A stretch of 64,000 bases of DNA, taken from assembly GCF_043195195.1 (NCBI RefSeq), contig NZ_JBAFWT010000002.1:62001-126000 (forward strand). Reading direction: 5' to 3'. The notes beneath the pieces were generated by a model. That model was not told the DNA's origin and made no database searches. It worked only from the letters and a program-made list of their open reading frames with translations. Source of the DNA: NCEH01 sp043195195. GTDB lineage: Bacteria; Pseudomonadota; Alphaproteobacteria; Rhizobiales; Xanthobacteraceae. This document shows, piece after piece, positions 48,399 through 57,328 of the stretch. The number at the start of each line of letters is the position of its first letter. Position 1 is the first letter of the stretch. A program made the translations under genes and the position numbers.

Positions 48399-48955
48399 GG
48401 CCGGCACATCCGGTTGAGGGCCGCCACGAGGCCCGGCAAAGGCGCGCACAGGTCCGCGCCCGCGAGGTCGAGGGCCGCCTGTGGCATGGTGGGGACACGA
48501 GCATCGGCGGGATCCTGGACCAGAGCCGTTCCGCCCGCCTCCCGGATGCGTTTCATTCCTGCCGCCCCGTCGGCATTGGCGCCCGTGAGCAGAACGCCCG
48601 CCAACCCCGGGCCATAGGCATCGGCCGCGCTCTCGAACAGCACGTCGATCGACGGGCGCGAAAACAGCACCCGATCATCGACAGACAACGAGAAGTGCCT
48701 GTCCCGCTCGATCAGCAGATGATAGCCGGGCGGCGCTACATAAGCATGTCCAGCTTGAATCCGGGTACGTTCCATTGCGGTTGTCACCGGCCACGCGCCA
48801 GCGCTTTCCAGCAAAGGAGACATCAGATCCTCCATGTCCGCATTGACGTGAATCACCACGATGACAGCGACTTGCAGGTCCGGGCGCAGGCCGGCCATGA
48901 TTTCTTGCAGAGCAGCAGGCCCCCCTGCCGAGGCCCCAATGACGATGGCCTCCAT
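48395..48955 (-). CDS. cheB: CheB-type methylesterase, receiver-less
   Basis: 186 residues. The catalytic triad is in IGASAGGPAAL (Ser), VIHVNADM (His) and LTGANADGAAGM (Asp). There is no N-terminal receiver domain, so it is not regulated by phosphorylation directly. It pairs with the CheR just upstream. In such non-flagellar operons CheB and CheR may act on the linked kinase instead of chemoreceptors. Confidence 0.93.
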   Translation of the reverse strand: MEAIVIGASAGGPAALQEIMAGLRPDLQVAVIVVIHVNADMEDLMSPLLESAGAWPVTTAMERTRIQAGHAYVAPPGYHLLIERDRHFSLSVDDRVLFSRPSIDVLFESAADAYGPGLAGVLLTGANADGAAGMKRIREAGGTALVQDPADARVPTMPQAALDLAGADLCAPLPGLVAALNRMCRP

Positions 48956-48962
48956 TGCACCC

Positions 48963-49802
48963 TCAATATGTCGGTTTCAAGCGGTAGAGTTGCGTCGCGC
49001 CATCGATGAGCTGAAAGCGCTCCCGTGCCGGCGCCAGCGCAAGATTCTCCCGCGCGCCGACGCACAAGAACCCGGTCCGGACCAAGCTGTCCGCGAACAC
49101 CTGGATGGCCCGATTCTGAAGCGGGGTCGTGAAGTAAATCAATACGTTGCGGCATAGGATCAGATGCGCCTCGCAGAATACGCCGTCTGTCACGAGGTTG
49201 TGCTCGGCAAACGCGATGTTGCGCATAAGCTGCGAGTCGACTTTGGCAAACTCATAGCGTGCATGATAATAATCCGAAAGGCTGTGGATGCCACCCGCAG
49301 CAAGATACCTTCCCGCCGCGTCGCGCAGATCGCGGGCGGGAAAAATGCCGGCCTGGGCCCGGGCGAGTGCGTCGGGCGAGATGTCGGTGGCATAGATTCG
49401 GGTGCGCCCGTAGAGGCCGGCCTCGGTCAGCAGGATCGCGAGGCTGTAGACCTCCTCGCCCCGGGCGCAGCCGGCCTGCCAGATGTTCACCTGGGGATAG
49501 GAGATCAGGGCCGGGAACACTTCGGTGCGCAGGCGCCCGAAGCTCGCGGCGTCGCGAAAAAATTCCGAGACCGGCACCGAGAGGCCGGAAATCACTTGGG
49601 GAAGGCGCGCCGGTTCGTGCAGGATGGCGTCGGTCAGGCGGCTGATGGTGCCGGTGCCGAAGGTGGTGACGAGATTGCGGATGCGTCGGGTCAGCGACGC
49701 CTTGCCGTAGCCGCTGAAATCATATCCGTGCCGCCGCCGCATCGCCTCGACGAACAGGTCGACCTCGATCGCCTCCAGTTCGGCTGGCGGTTCTGGCTTC
49801 AT
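48963..49802 (-). CDS. cheR: CheR-type protein methyltransferase
   Basis: 279 residues from ATG 49802 (overlap with the kinase stop). N-terminal helical domain (YDFSGYGKASLTRRIRNL), then FFRDAASFGRL, VNIWQAGCARGEEVYSLAILLTEAG for S-adenosylmethionine, YATDISPDALARAQAG, and DLILCRNVLIYFT-like end. Methylates glutamates of sensor proteins. The operon has no MCP, CheA or CheW. Confidence 0.94.
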   Translation of the reverse strand: MKPEPPAELEAIEVDLFVEAMRRRHGYDFSGYGKASLTRRIRNLVTTFGTGTISRLTDAILHEPARLPQVISGLSVPVSEFFRDAASFGRLRTEVFPALISYPQVNIWQAGCARGEEVYSLAILLTEAGLYGRTRIYATDISPDALARAQAGIFPARDLRDAAGRYLAAGGIHSLSDYYHARYEFAKVDSQLMRNIAFAEHNLVTDGVFCEAHLILCRNVLIYFTTPLQNRAIQVFADSLVRTGFLCVGARENLALAPARERFQLIDGATQLYRLKPTY

Positions 49803-52800
49803 GGCCGCGCCAGCCACGTGCGGATCATGGAGAGCAGCTTGGGCACGTCGATGGGCTTGGAGAGATAGTCGCTCGCGCCCGCCGCGATGCACTTCTCGCG
49901 GTCCCCGCTCATCGCCTTGGCGGTCAGCGCGATGACCGGCAGATCGGCGAAGGCCGGGTTCTTGCGGATTTCGCTCATGGCCTCGTAGCCGTCCATCACC
50001 GGCATCATGATATCCATCAGCACGATTTCGGTGTCGGCATGCTCGGCGAGCTGGGACAGGGCCTTGGCGCCGTCGCCGGCCAGGATGACGTTGAGGCCCT
50101 GGCCGCGCAGCACCTTGGAGAGCGCGAAGACATTGCGCATATCGTCGTCCACCAACAGCAGCTTGCGGCCGTGGAGGTCGGCGTCTGGCGCGGCCGGAAT
50201 AGCGCTCGGGGCATGGTGGACGCTGTGCAGGAATAGGCTCACCTCGTCCACCAGCCGCTCAGGCGAGCGGACGCCCTTCATGACGATGCTGTCGGTATGG
50301 GCGCGCAGGCGCAGACTCTCCTCCGGCGTCAGCTCCCGCCCGGAATAAATGACCACCGGCACGGTGCTGCCACGGGCCGCCAGTTCCTCGACGAACTGGA
50401 ACCCCGACATGCCGGGCAGCCCGAGGTCCAGCACGATGCAGTCGACCTCGTGCTGGTCGAGGAAGGCGAGGGCTTCCTCCCCGGTGGTCGCCTCGCGCAC
50501 CTCGGTGGTGGGACCCGCCACCAGCTTGCGGATCGAAAGGCGCGCGCCGGGATCGTCGTCGATTGCCAGCACCAGGCGCGGGCGGTCGGCGGCGAAATGC
50601 ATCAGCCGCTCGAGGGCTCCGTTCAGGTCCGCCTGGTTGACCGGCTTGGTGAGGAATCCGACCGCCCCGGCCTCGCGGCCGCGCGGTCCCTCTTCAAGCG
50701 CCGATACGAAGTGCACGGGGATGTGCCGGGTCTGCGGATCCCTCTTCAGCGCCTCGATCACCTGCCACCCGTCCATTCCCGGCAGCATCACATCCAGAAG
50801 GATGCCGGTGGGCCGGCAGGTGCGCGCCAGTTCGAGCCCGCTTTCCCCGTCGCCGGCGGCGACCACGCGGTAGCCCTTGCGGCGCACGATGCCCATGAGC
50901 GAGCGGCAGAAGGTGGCGTCGTCCTCAATGATGAGGATCACCTTATCCCCCGGCGCCATCGATGTGCGGTCGTCAGGAATGAAGAGAGGCCGCGGCCGCG
51001 GCGCGACGGAGGCGACGGACGACGGCGATGGCGGCTGGATGCTGGCCTCGCGCTCGGCGGCGGCACGACCCTCGTCATCGGCGGCCACGGGCAGGACCAG
51101 GCGGAACGTGCTGCCGGAGCCCTCGGTGCTGGTGACCGTCACGTCGCCGCCCATCAGGTTCGCCAGCCGCCGGGAAATGGCAAGGCCGAGGCCGGTGCCG
51201 CCGTACTGGCGGCGGGTGCTGGCATCCACCTGTTCGAAGGCCTCGAAGATGGTGTCGAGCTTTTGCGGGGGAATGCCGATGCCGGTGTCACTCACGGCGA
51301 TGGCGATCCCGCCGCCGGGGACATCCGCGCACGGCGTGATCGCTACCGCGACCTCGCCCTGGGCCGTGAACTTGAAGGCATTGCCGAGGAGATTGTTGGT
51401 GATCTGCTCCAGCTTGCCCTCGTCGGTGACGATGACGGCGGGGACATCCGGCGCGAGCGTGACGGTGAAAGTAATTTCCTTGCCTTCTGCGAGGTGACGG
51501 AAGTTGCGCTCCATGCGCCGCGCCAGTTCCGACACGCGCAGCGGCTCGCGCACCAATTCCATCTTGCCGGCCTCGACCTTGGAGAGATCGAGAATCTCGT
51601 TGATCAGCCGCAGCAGGTTGGCGCCGCTGTCGTGGATGATGGAAACCGCTTCGATTTGATCGTCGTCGAGATTGCCGCTGCGGTTTTCCGACAGGTCGTG
51701 GGCCAGAATCAGCAGCGAGTTCAGGGGCGTGCGCAATTCGTGCGACATGTTGGCAAGGAATTGTGACTTGTATTGATTGGCCCGCGCCAGGTCGTCGGCT
51801 TTGGCCTGGGTATCGACCTGAAGCTCGGACAGTCTGGTTTTCTGGGCTTCGAGTACCTCGGCGTTGCGGCGCAGGATGTCGTTGGTGCCCTGCAGTTCCT
51901 GCGCCTGCACGCGCAACTCCTCCTCGGAGGCGACAATGCGCTGGGATTGCTCGTGCAATTGCTCGTTGGTCGTCCGCAATTCTTCCTGCTGGCTGCGCAA
52001 CTCCTCCTCGGCGGCGCGCAGTTCGGCGGTCTGCTCCTGGGTCTGCTTCAGCAGGGCGAGGGTGCGGCGTGCGCGCATGAGGTTGTCGAGGCTGATCGCG
52101 GCAAGAGGCGCCAGTTCCTCCACCAACGCGAGGCGGCGCCCTTCGAGCGGCTCAAAAACCGCAAGCTCCAGCACGCCCAGCAACTGGTCTTTGGAGACGA
52201 TCGGCACGACGATCACCGCACGCGGCGAGGCCTCCCCGGTTCCGGAATGGATGCGGACGTAGTCCTCCGGCACCGGGCTGAGCACGATGGTACCGCGCTC
52301 GGCGGCGCATTGCCCGACCAGTCCCTCGCCCAGCTTGTAGGTGGGGCTGACGTGGCGCCGCTCCTTGTAGCCATAGCTGGCACGCAGTTCGAGCAGGGTC
52401 GTGTCGGGGTCGAAGCGGTAGAACACGCTCACGCCCGCGCCCACCATGGGCGAGAGTTGGTTGACCAGTTGCTGGGCGAAGTCGCGGGAATCGTCGACCT
52501 CCTGGAGCCTGCGCGAGATGCTGGCAAGCGCGGACTTCACCCAATTGTTGTCATAGGTCTGGATCGCCATGGACTTGAACACTTCCAGCGCCCGGCTGAT
52601 GGTGCCCACCTCGTCGTGGCGGTTGAGGTGCGTGATGACGATGGAATGGTCATGGGCGGCGAGCCGCTCCATCAGCAGCGCCACGTGACGCAAGGGCGCT
52701 GCGACGAGCCGCGAGATCATGAAGAGCGCCACCACGGAGGCGCCCAGCGCCAGCAGCAGGGCCGAGAGGTTGATGACGGCGAGGATGCGCTCGCCTTGCT

Positions 52801-53386
52801 CGAGATCTTCCTGTGCGGCCTGGAGGCGCGCGGTCGTGGTGGCCAGCATCTGGTCGACGGCAGTGGCTATCGCGCGACTGCCGACGTCGGTCGATTCCGC
52901 CGAAAGGAAGGTGCCGAGGGCCGCACTCAGCTCATCGCCCTGCCGCCCGGTGCTGATGGTTTGCAGGATCGGCGTCACAACCGGGCCTGCGACCTGCTCG
53001 CGCCAGACGGTATCCACCGCATGAGCGCGCTCGAACTGGGCGGCGAGGATGGCGTCGTTCGAAGCCAGGGTCTTCACCATCGCCATTTGCTCGGAGAAGG
53101 CCTTGTCCGTCAGTTCGTAGTTCTGGAAATGCTGCTGGGTGGGTGTGAAGGCGGCGCGGATCAGCGCGATCTGGCGGCGGTTAATGTTCCGCGCGGTGGC
53201 ATTGATCGCATTTATGAATTTGCCGAGTTGCTCTGCGCTGGCGCGCTGCTGGTCCATGCGCCAGACGGTGACGCGGGTTGCAGCGAGGGAGACCAGGAAG
53301 CAGGTCAGCAACAATGCAATGATGGCGACGATCTTGCTTTGGACGGACAGGTTCGCGAACCACCCGCTTTTAAGCCCGCTGTCCAT
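49799..53386 (-). CDS. hybrid histidine kinase with HAMP, GAF and three receivers
   Basis: 1195 residues from ATG 53386. One membrane helix at 18-38, an extracytoplasmic region to about 200, a second helix (201-228), HAMP (230-285), GAF (about 300-440), a long coiled coil, HisKA with His549 in MSHELRTP, HATPase (about 630-760, NLLGNAFKFT, DTGIGIP, GGTGLGLAI), and three receiver domains (about 790-900, 905-1020, 1075-1190) with Asp in LLDVMLPGMDG, VLDLGLPGMSG and LMDIMMPVMDG. It heads a CheR/CheB/cyclase operon and should drive the cyclase. Confidence 0.96.
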   Translation of the reverse strand: MDSGLKSGWFANLSVQSKIVAIIALLLTCFLVSLAATRVTVWRMDQQRASAEQLGKFINAINATARNINRRQIALIRAAFTPTQQHFQNYELTDKAFSEQMAMVKTLASNDAILAAQFERAHAVDTVWREQVAGPVVTPILQTISTGRQGDELSAALGTFLSAESTDVGSRAIATAVDQMLATTTARLQAAQEDLEQGERILAVINLSALLLALGASVVALFMISRLVAAPLRHVALLMERLAAHDHSIVITHLNRHDEVGTISRALEVFKSMAIQTYDNNWVKSALASISRRLQEVDDSRDFAQQLVNQLSPMVGAGVSVFYRFDPDTTLLELRASYGYKERRHVSPTYKLGEGLVGQCAAERGTIVLSPVPEDYVRIHSGTGEASPRAVIVVPIVSKDQLLGVLELAVFEPLEGRRLALVEELAPLAAISLDNLMRARRTLALLKQTQEQTAELRAAEEELRSQQEELRTTNEQLHEQSQRIVASEEELRVQAQELQGTNDILRRNAEVLEAQKTRLSELQVDTQAKADDLARANQYKSQFLANMSHELRTPLNSLLILAHDLSENRSGNLDDDQIEAVSIIHDSGANLLRLINEILDLSKVEAGKMELVREPLRVSELARRMERNFRHLAEGKEITFTVTLAPDVPAVIVTDEGKLEQITNNLLGNAFKFTAQGEVAVAITPCADVPGGGIAIAVSDTGIGIPPQKLDTIFEAFEQVDASTRRQYGGTGLGLAISRRLANLMGGDVTVTSTEGSGSTFRLVLPVAADDEGRAAAEREASIQPPSPSSVASVAPRPRPLFIPDDRTSMAPGDKVILIIEDDATFCRSLMGIVRRKGYRVVAAGDGESGLELARTCRPTGILLDVMLPGMDGWQVIEALKRDPQTRHIPVHFVSALEEGPRGREAGAVGFLTKPVNQADLNGALERLMHFAADRPRLVLAIDDDPGARLSIRKLVAGPTTEVREATTGEEALAFLDQHEVDCIVLDLGLPGMSGFQFVEELAARGSTVPVVIYSGRELTPEESLRLRAHTDSIVMKGVRSPERLVDEVSLFLHSVHHAPSAIPAAPDADLHGRKLLLVDDDMRNVFALSKVLRGQGLNVILAGDGAKALSQLAEHADTEIVLMDIMMPVMDGYEAMSEIRKNPAFADLPVIALTAKAMSGDREKCIAAGASDYLSKPIDVPKLLSMIRTWLARP

Positions 53387-53626
53387 CCTTATTCCCCATG
53401 CTCGATCTTGACCCGAAACAGATACGGACAATTGGTGAATTTTCCTATTGCGGCGCGGGCTTGACGGATGGCTAACCGCCAGTTCCGGTCGGCTGGGCGT
53501 GACGTGCGCCGTCGGGCCTGGGGACCTGGTTGCGGATAAATTGCGGCGCCGGCTCCTCATCGGGCTGCGCAGGGGTGCATTTGCCTATATGAGAGGGCCG
53601 TTGGATCGCAAGACAATGGATGGAAG
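53387..53626. promoter_or_regulatory. divergent promoter region of kinase operon and DUF6481 gene
   Basis: 240 bases between divergent genes. No hairpin or operator stands out. The promoters are not resolved. Confidence 0.35.
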
Positions 53627-54007
53627 ATGAAGGGTGTCAAGAAGGCCGGGCTGACGGATCGGCTGGAGGCGCAGGCGAAGGCGCGTGCGGCGATGCTGGA
53701 AAAGTTCAGTACCCGGGTGAAGGAAGATGATCCGGAAGCGGCTGCGCGTCGCGCGGCGCGTGCAGAGCAGGCGGCGGCCCGTGCGGTCCGCGCCGCAGAG
53801 CGCGAACGCGAGAATGCCGCCCGTGCGGAGCAGGACGCACGCGAAAAGGAAGAGCGCGAACAGCAGCGTCTGCGTGACGAGGTGCAGGCTGCCGCGGACG
53901 CCGAACGCTTGAAGGCGGAAGCCGAGGCCGAGGAAGAGCGTCTGCGGGTCGAGCAGAAGGCCGCACGCGATGCGCGCTATGCCGCGCGCAAGGCCAAGAA
54001 GCGCTGA
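53627..54007 (+). CDS. DUF6481 family coiled-coil protein
   Basis: 126 residues. MKGVKKAGLTDRLEAQAKARAAMLEKF matches the start of DUF6481 proteins, and the rest is one continuous charged coiled coil ending in KAKKR. Found in alphaproteobacteria, function unknown. Confidence 0.85.
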   Translation: MKGVKKAGLTDRLEAQAKARAAMLEKFSTRVKEDDPEAAARRAARAEQAAARAVRAAERERENAARAEQDAREKEEREQQRLRDEVQAAADAERLKAEAEAEEERLRVEQKAARDARYAARKAKKR

Positions 54008-54148
54008 GCAAGAGACCGGTCCTTAAAAGGCCGGCCTGAAAGACGGCGTGCGGCGGTGATCTTGAGCCGCCGCAGCCGCTTGGCCTGCGCTTGGCCTCAG
54101 GCAGCCGGTCGCCCGCGCGGCGCAGTCCGGGGCTGCTTCCGGCTGCTT

Positions 54149-54451
54149 CTAACGCTTGGTTTCGGCCGGTGGGCAGGTCTCCTGCGGCGCCGCGTCGTCG
54201 GCGCCGCGCTTCACGATCTGCGCTGGCGGGTCGCTGGCGGGAAAGCTTTCCTCCAGCGCCTCATCGAGCGCGTCGGATTCCGCCTCGCACGTCTCCTCGG
54301 CCGGATGCTCGGGCGCGGCCTTTTCAGGGCCCGTGATGGCGTGAGGTCCGCCTATGGCGGGTGGATCGCTGGCCGGGAAGCTGTCTTCCAGGGCCTTGTC
54401 CAGCTTGGCATCGGCCTTCTTGTCAGGGCCCGAACCGGTCCGCTGTCCCAT
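54149..54451 (-). CDS. small protein with duplicated SFPASDPPA motif
   Basis: 100 residues from ATG 54451, GGAGG upstream. The motif LDKALEDSFPASDPPA at about 18-33 recurs as LDEALEESFPASDPPA at about 68-83, in an otherwise disordered acidic sequence. The single motif is common in small alphaproteobacterial stress proteins. The duplication is unusual. Function unknown. Confidence 0.75.
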   Translation of the reverse strand: MGQRTGSGPDKKADAKLDKALEDSFPASDPPAIGGPHAITGPEKAAPEHPAEETCEAESDALDEALEESFPASDPPAQIVKRGADDAAPQETCPPAETKR

Positions 54452-54544
54452 GGTCGCCTCCATCGTTCTATGCGCGCGCGCAATGCCATTTGCGGGCCGC
54501 GCAGCCACGCTCAAGCATAACGCGGGTGCGGTAACTCTGGTTCC

Positions 54545-57328
54545 TCAGGGAGACATGAGCAAGACCGCTACCGGCAGATGCGGCAACAGCGCCGAGATTG
54601 GCGTGCCCTCCATGAGGTCGAGCGTCCCGCCGCCGCCAAGAGTGTCGTAACGGCCGAGAAGCCCCGGCGGCACGACGAGCCTGGTGTCCTGCCATTGCCT
54701 GGCCGCCACCAGCGGCAGCCCCTCCGCGGGATCGAGGAGGGAGGCGCAGAGACGGCTCGCGATCACGACCAGACGAAGATCGCCGTGCCGGCGGGCAAAT
54801 GCGATCGCCTGGTTCGCGCAGGGGCCGGACACCTCCAGGGGCAGATATTCCCCATGGGCGAACAGATCGGGATGGGTTGCGCGGGCCTTCAACAGCACCG
54901 CGATGAGGCGCTGCTTGACCCGCCCGTCGCGCCACTGGGGCAGAAGCGCCGCCGGGCCATCCCCGCCGGCCAGTGCGGCCTGCCGCGTGCGATAGTCAAC
55001 CGGCCGGCGATTGTCGGGATCGACCAAACTGAAGTCCCAAAATTCCGTCCCTTGATACAAATCCGGCACACCGGGCACTGTATATTTGAGCGTGACCTGG
55101 GTCAGGGAATTGAGCGCCCCTACCGGGGCGAGGCGTGCCGCCAGCGCGGCAATGCGCTCCCGCGCCGGCCTGCCGCGCGCGTCGGTGAGGATCAGGCGCA
55201 GCAGGGCATCGCAGGCCGCCTCGTAATCGGCATCGGGAAACACCCAATTGGTCTCGCGCTTGGCCTCGCGCAACGCCTTGAGCTGCCAGGACGACATGCG
55301 TTCCTGCAGGCCCTCCAGGCGGGCGATGTCGGCCGGCCCGAGGTCGAGCGGCCAGGCGCCGATCAGCGACTGGTAGAGCATGACCTCATCGGCGAGGCTC
55401 GGCTGAGGCATGTCCACGAGCGCCTCGCGCAGCGGCGCGGCTGCGGCGATGAGCTCGGCGAGGACGTTCGACCATTCCTGCGGAATTTCGCTCAGCACCG
55501 CGAGCCGCATGCGGCTGTCTTCGCCGCGCTTGTGGTCGTGCGTAGCGGTGGCAAGCATTGCGGCCGGAAAAGTCGCGCCCCGCGCCGCCGTCAGCTCGTG
55601 GAAGCCCCGCGCCGGCAGCGCCAGCATGGCCGGGTCGGAGCCGACTTCATTGCGCGAAAGCAGCCGCCCGTAGCGATAGAATACCGTGTCCTCCACGGCC
55701 TTGGCCGCGATGGGGGCGGTGAGTTGCTGGAATTTTGCGATCGCATAGGCGCGGGTCCCGGCCTGTTCCATGTCGCCGCCGAGAGCGCGCGGCGCTTCCC
55801 CGCCGAGCCAGCGGTCCAGAAGGTCGAGCACGGGATGGTCGATGGGCGCTAGGCGTCGGCGCGCCTGAGCCAGGGCCTGGGAGAAATAGGTCCAGTCCTG
55901 CGCCGAGCGACCGCTGGCATCAGCATAGGTGCGATAGACCGGGAACGCCACCACCAGCTCGCTCAGGGCGCGGCGGATGGCGGCAAAGGTGATGTCGCGG
56001 GTGTCGAGGTCCTGCTGGGCAACCTCGTGCAGGGCGCGCGTGGCGGTCTGCATCTCGGTGCCGAATCCGTCCCGAAGGATCTGCCGGCGAGCCGCCTCCA
56101 TCTGGGCGGAATAGGTGCTGGCATCTTGCGTCGCCTGGCCCCAGACCTTGTCCAGCGCCTCATCGGCGGTGCCGTCGTGGAGCACGGCGGAGACCTCATC
56201 CATGAAGTCGTAGCCGGTGGTCCCATCCATCTGCCAGGCCGCAGGCATGGCCTCGCCGGTATGGAGAATCTTCTCCACCACCACATAGCCGCCTGGCGGC
56301 GTCCCCTCCGGGCGTCGCGCCTCCAGGGCTTCGAGCCTGCGCTTGAGCCGACGACAATAGGCCCCGGGATCGGCGATGCCGTCCACATGGTCGATGCGCA
56401 GCCCGTCGATGAGGCCGTCGCAATAGAGCTGGAACACCAGGGCATGGACGATCTCGAACGCGTCGCCGCGCTCGACCTTCACCCCCGCAAGGCCGGTGAT
56501 GTCGAAGAAGCGGCGCCAGTTGAGGTCATCATTCGCCGTGCGCCACCAGGCGAGGCGGTAGTTCTGCTTTTCCAGCAACCCATGCAGCCGCGCGCGGCCG
56601 GCTTCGTCCCGGGGGTCGAAGGCGGCCAGAGCGGCGACGGCCAGCCGCTCTCCTTCGCGCGTCAACATCAGCGCGAGCCGGTCCTTTTCCGCCTGGATCT
56701 CTGCCTTGGGCGTCGCGGGATTCTCCAACGGGCCGAACCCGCCAGCCAGTTCGCCGACCAGTTCCGGATCGGCGGCCCCGAGCACGTCGCCATAATGGCG
56801 TGGGCACAGGGGAAAGACGTGGTCGTGATGGCGGAAGTGAAAGGCGCCACGCGCGGCGTCATAGGCAAGGCGGATCGCACCCGCCGTCAGCGCCTCGCCG
56901 TAGGACCGGTCGAGGAACGGCGCCATGACCTTGCCGGTCAGGCGGGTGTCGGCCGGGGTCCAGTCGATGTCGAAGAAATCGCGATAGGCGCTCTCGGGCC
57001 CCCATTCCAACACGTCGAGCCATATGCCGTTGTCGGCACCGCCGACGCCCATGTGGTTGGGCACGATATCGAGGATCAGCCCCATGTCGCGCGCCCTGAG
57101 CGCGGCCACCAGCCGGCGCAGGGCCGCTTCCCCGCCGAGTTCCGGGTCGAGTGTGCCGTGGTCGACCGTGTCATAGCCATGGCGCGAGCCGGGGCGGGAA
57201 GTGAGCAGAGGAGAGGAATAAATATGGCTGATGCCGAGATCGGCGAAATAGTCCACGAGCGGGATTGCGGCATCGAGCGGGAAGTCGCGGTGGAACTGCA
57301 ATCTCACCGTGGCGCGGGGCGGGGTCAT
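54545..57328 (-). CDS. treY: malto-oligosyltrehalose synthase
   Basis: 927 residues from ATG 57328, overlapping the malQ stop. TVRLQFHRDFPLDAAIPLVDYFADLGISHIYSSPLL, ILDIVPNHMGV, DGLRIDHVDGI (nucleophile Asp), VVEKILHTGE (acid Glu), ATHDHKRGEDSR and PGVPDLYQGTEFWDFSLVDPDNRR are signature parts of TreY. Turns the end of a glucan chain into a trehalosyl unit. The partner TreZ is not in the window. Last gene of the operon. Confidence 0.96.
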   Translation of the reverse strand: MTPPRATVRLQFHRDFPLDAAIPLVDYFADLGISHIYSSPLLTSRPGSRHGYDTVDHGTLDPELGGEAALRRLVAALRARDMGLILDIVPNHMGVGGADNGIWLDVLEWGPESAYRDFFDIDWTPADTRLTGKVMAPFLDRSYGEALTAGAIRLAYDAARGAFHFRHHDHVFPLCPRHYGDVLGAADPELVGELAGGFGPLENPATPKAEIQAEKDRLALMLTREGERLAVAALAAFDPRDEAGRARLHGLLEKQNYRLAWWRTANDDLNWRRFFDITGLAGVKVERGDAFEIVHALVFQLYCDGLIDGLRIDHVDGIADPGAYCRRLKRRLEALEARRPEGTPPGGYVVVEKILHTGEAMPAAWQMDGTTGYDFMDEVSAVLHDGTADEALDKVWGQATQDASTYSAQMEAARRQILRDGFGTEMQTATRALHEVAQQDLDTRDITFAAIRRALSELVVAFPVYRTYADASGRSAQDWTYFSQALAQARRRLAPIDHPVLDLLDRWLGGEAPRALGGDMEQAGTRAYAIAKFQQLTAPIAAKAVEDTVFYRYGRLLSRNEVGSDPAMLALPARGFHELTAARGATFPAAMLATATHDHKRGEDSRMRLAVLSEIPQEWSNVLAELIAAAAPLREALVDMPQPSLADEVMLYQSLIGAWPLDLGPADIARLEGLQERMSSWQLKALREAKRETNWVFPDADYEAACDALLRLILTDARGRPARERIAALAARLAPVGALNSLTQVTLKYTVPGVPDLYQGTEFWDFSLVDPDNRRPVDYRTRQAALAGGDGPAALLPQWRDGRVKQRLIAVLLKARATHPDLFAHGEYLPLEVSGPCANQAIAFARRHGDLRLVVIASRLCASLLDPAEGLPLVAARQWQDTRLVVPPGLLGRYDTLGGGGTLDLMEGTPISALLPHLPVAVLLMSP

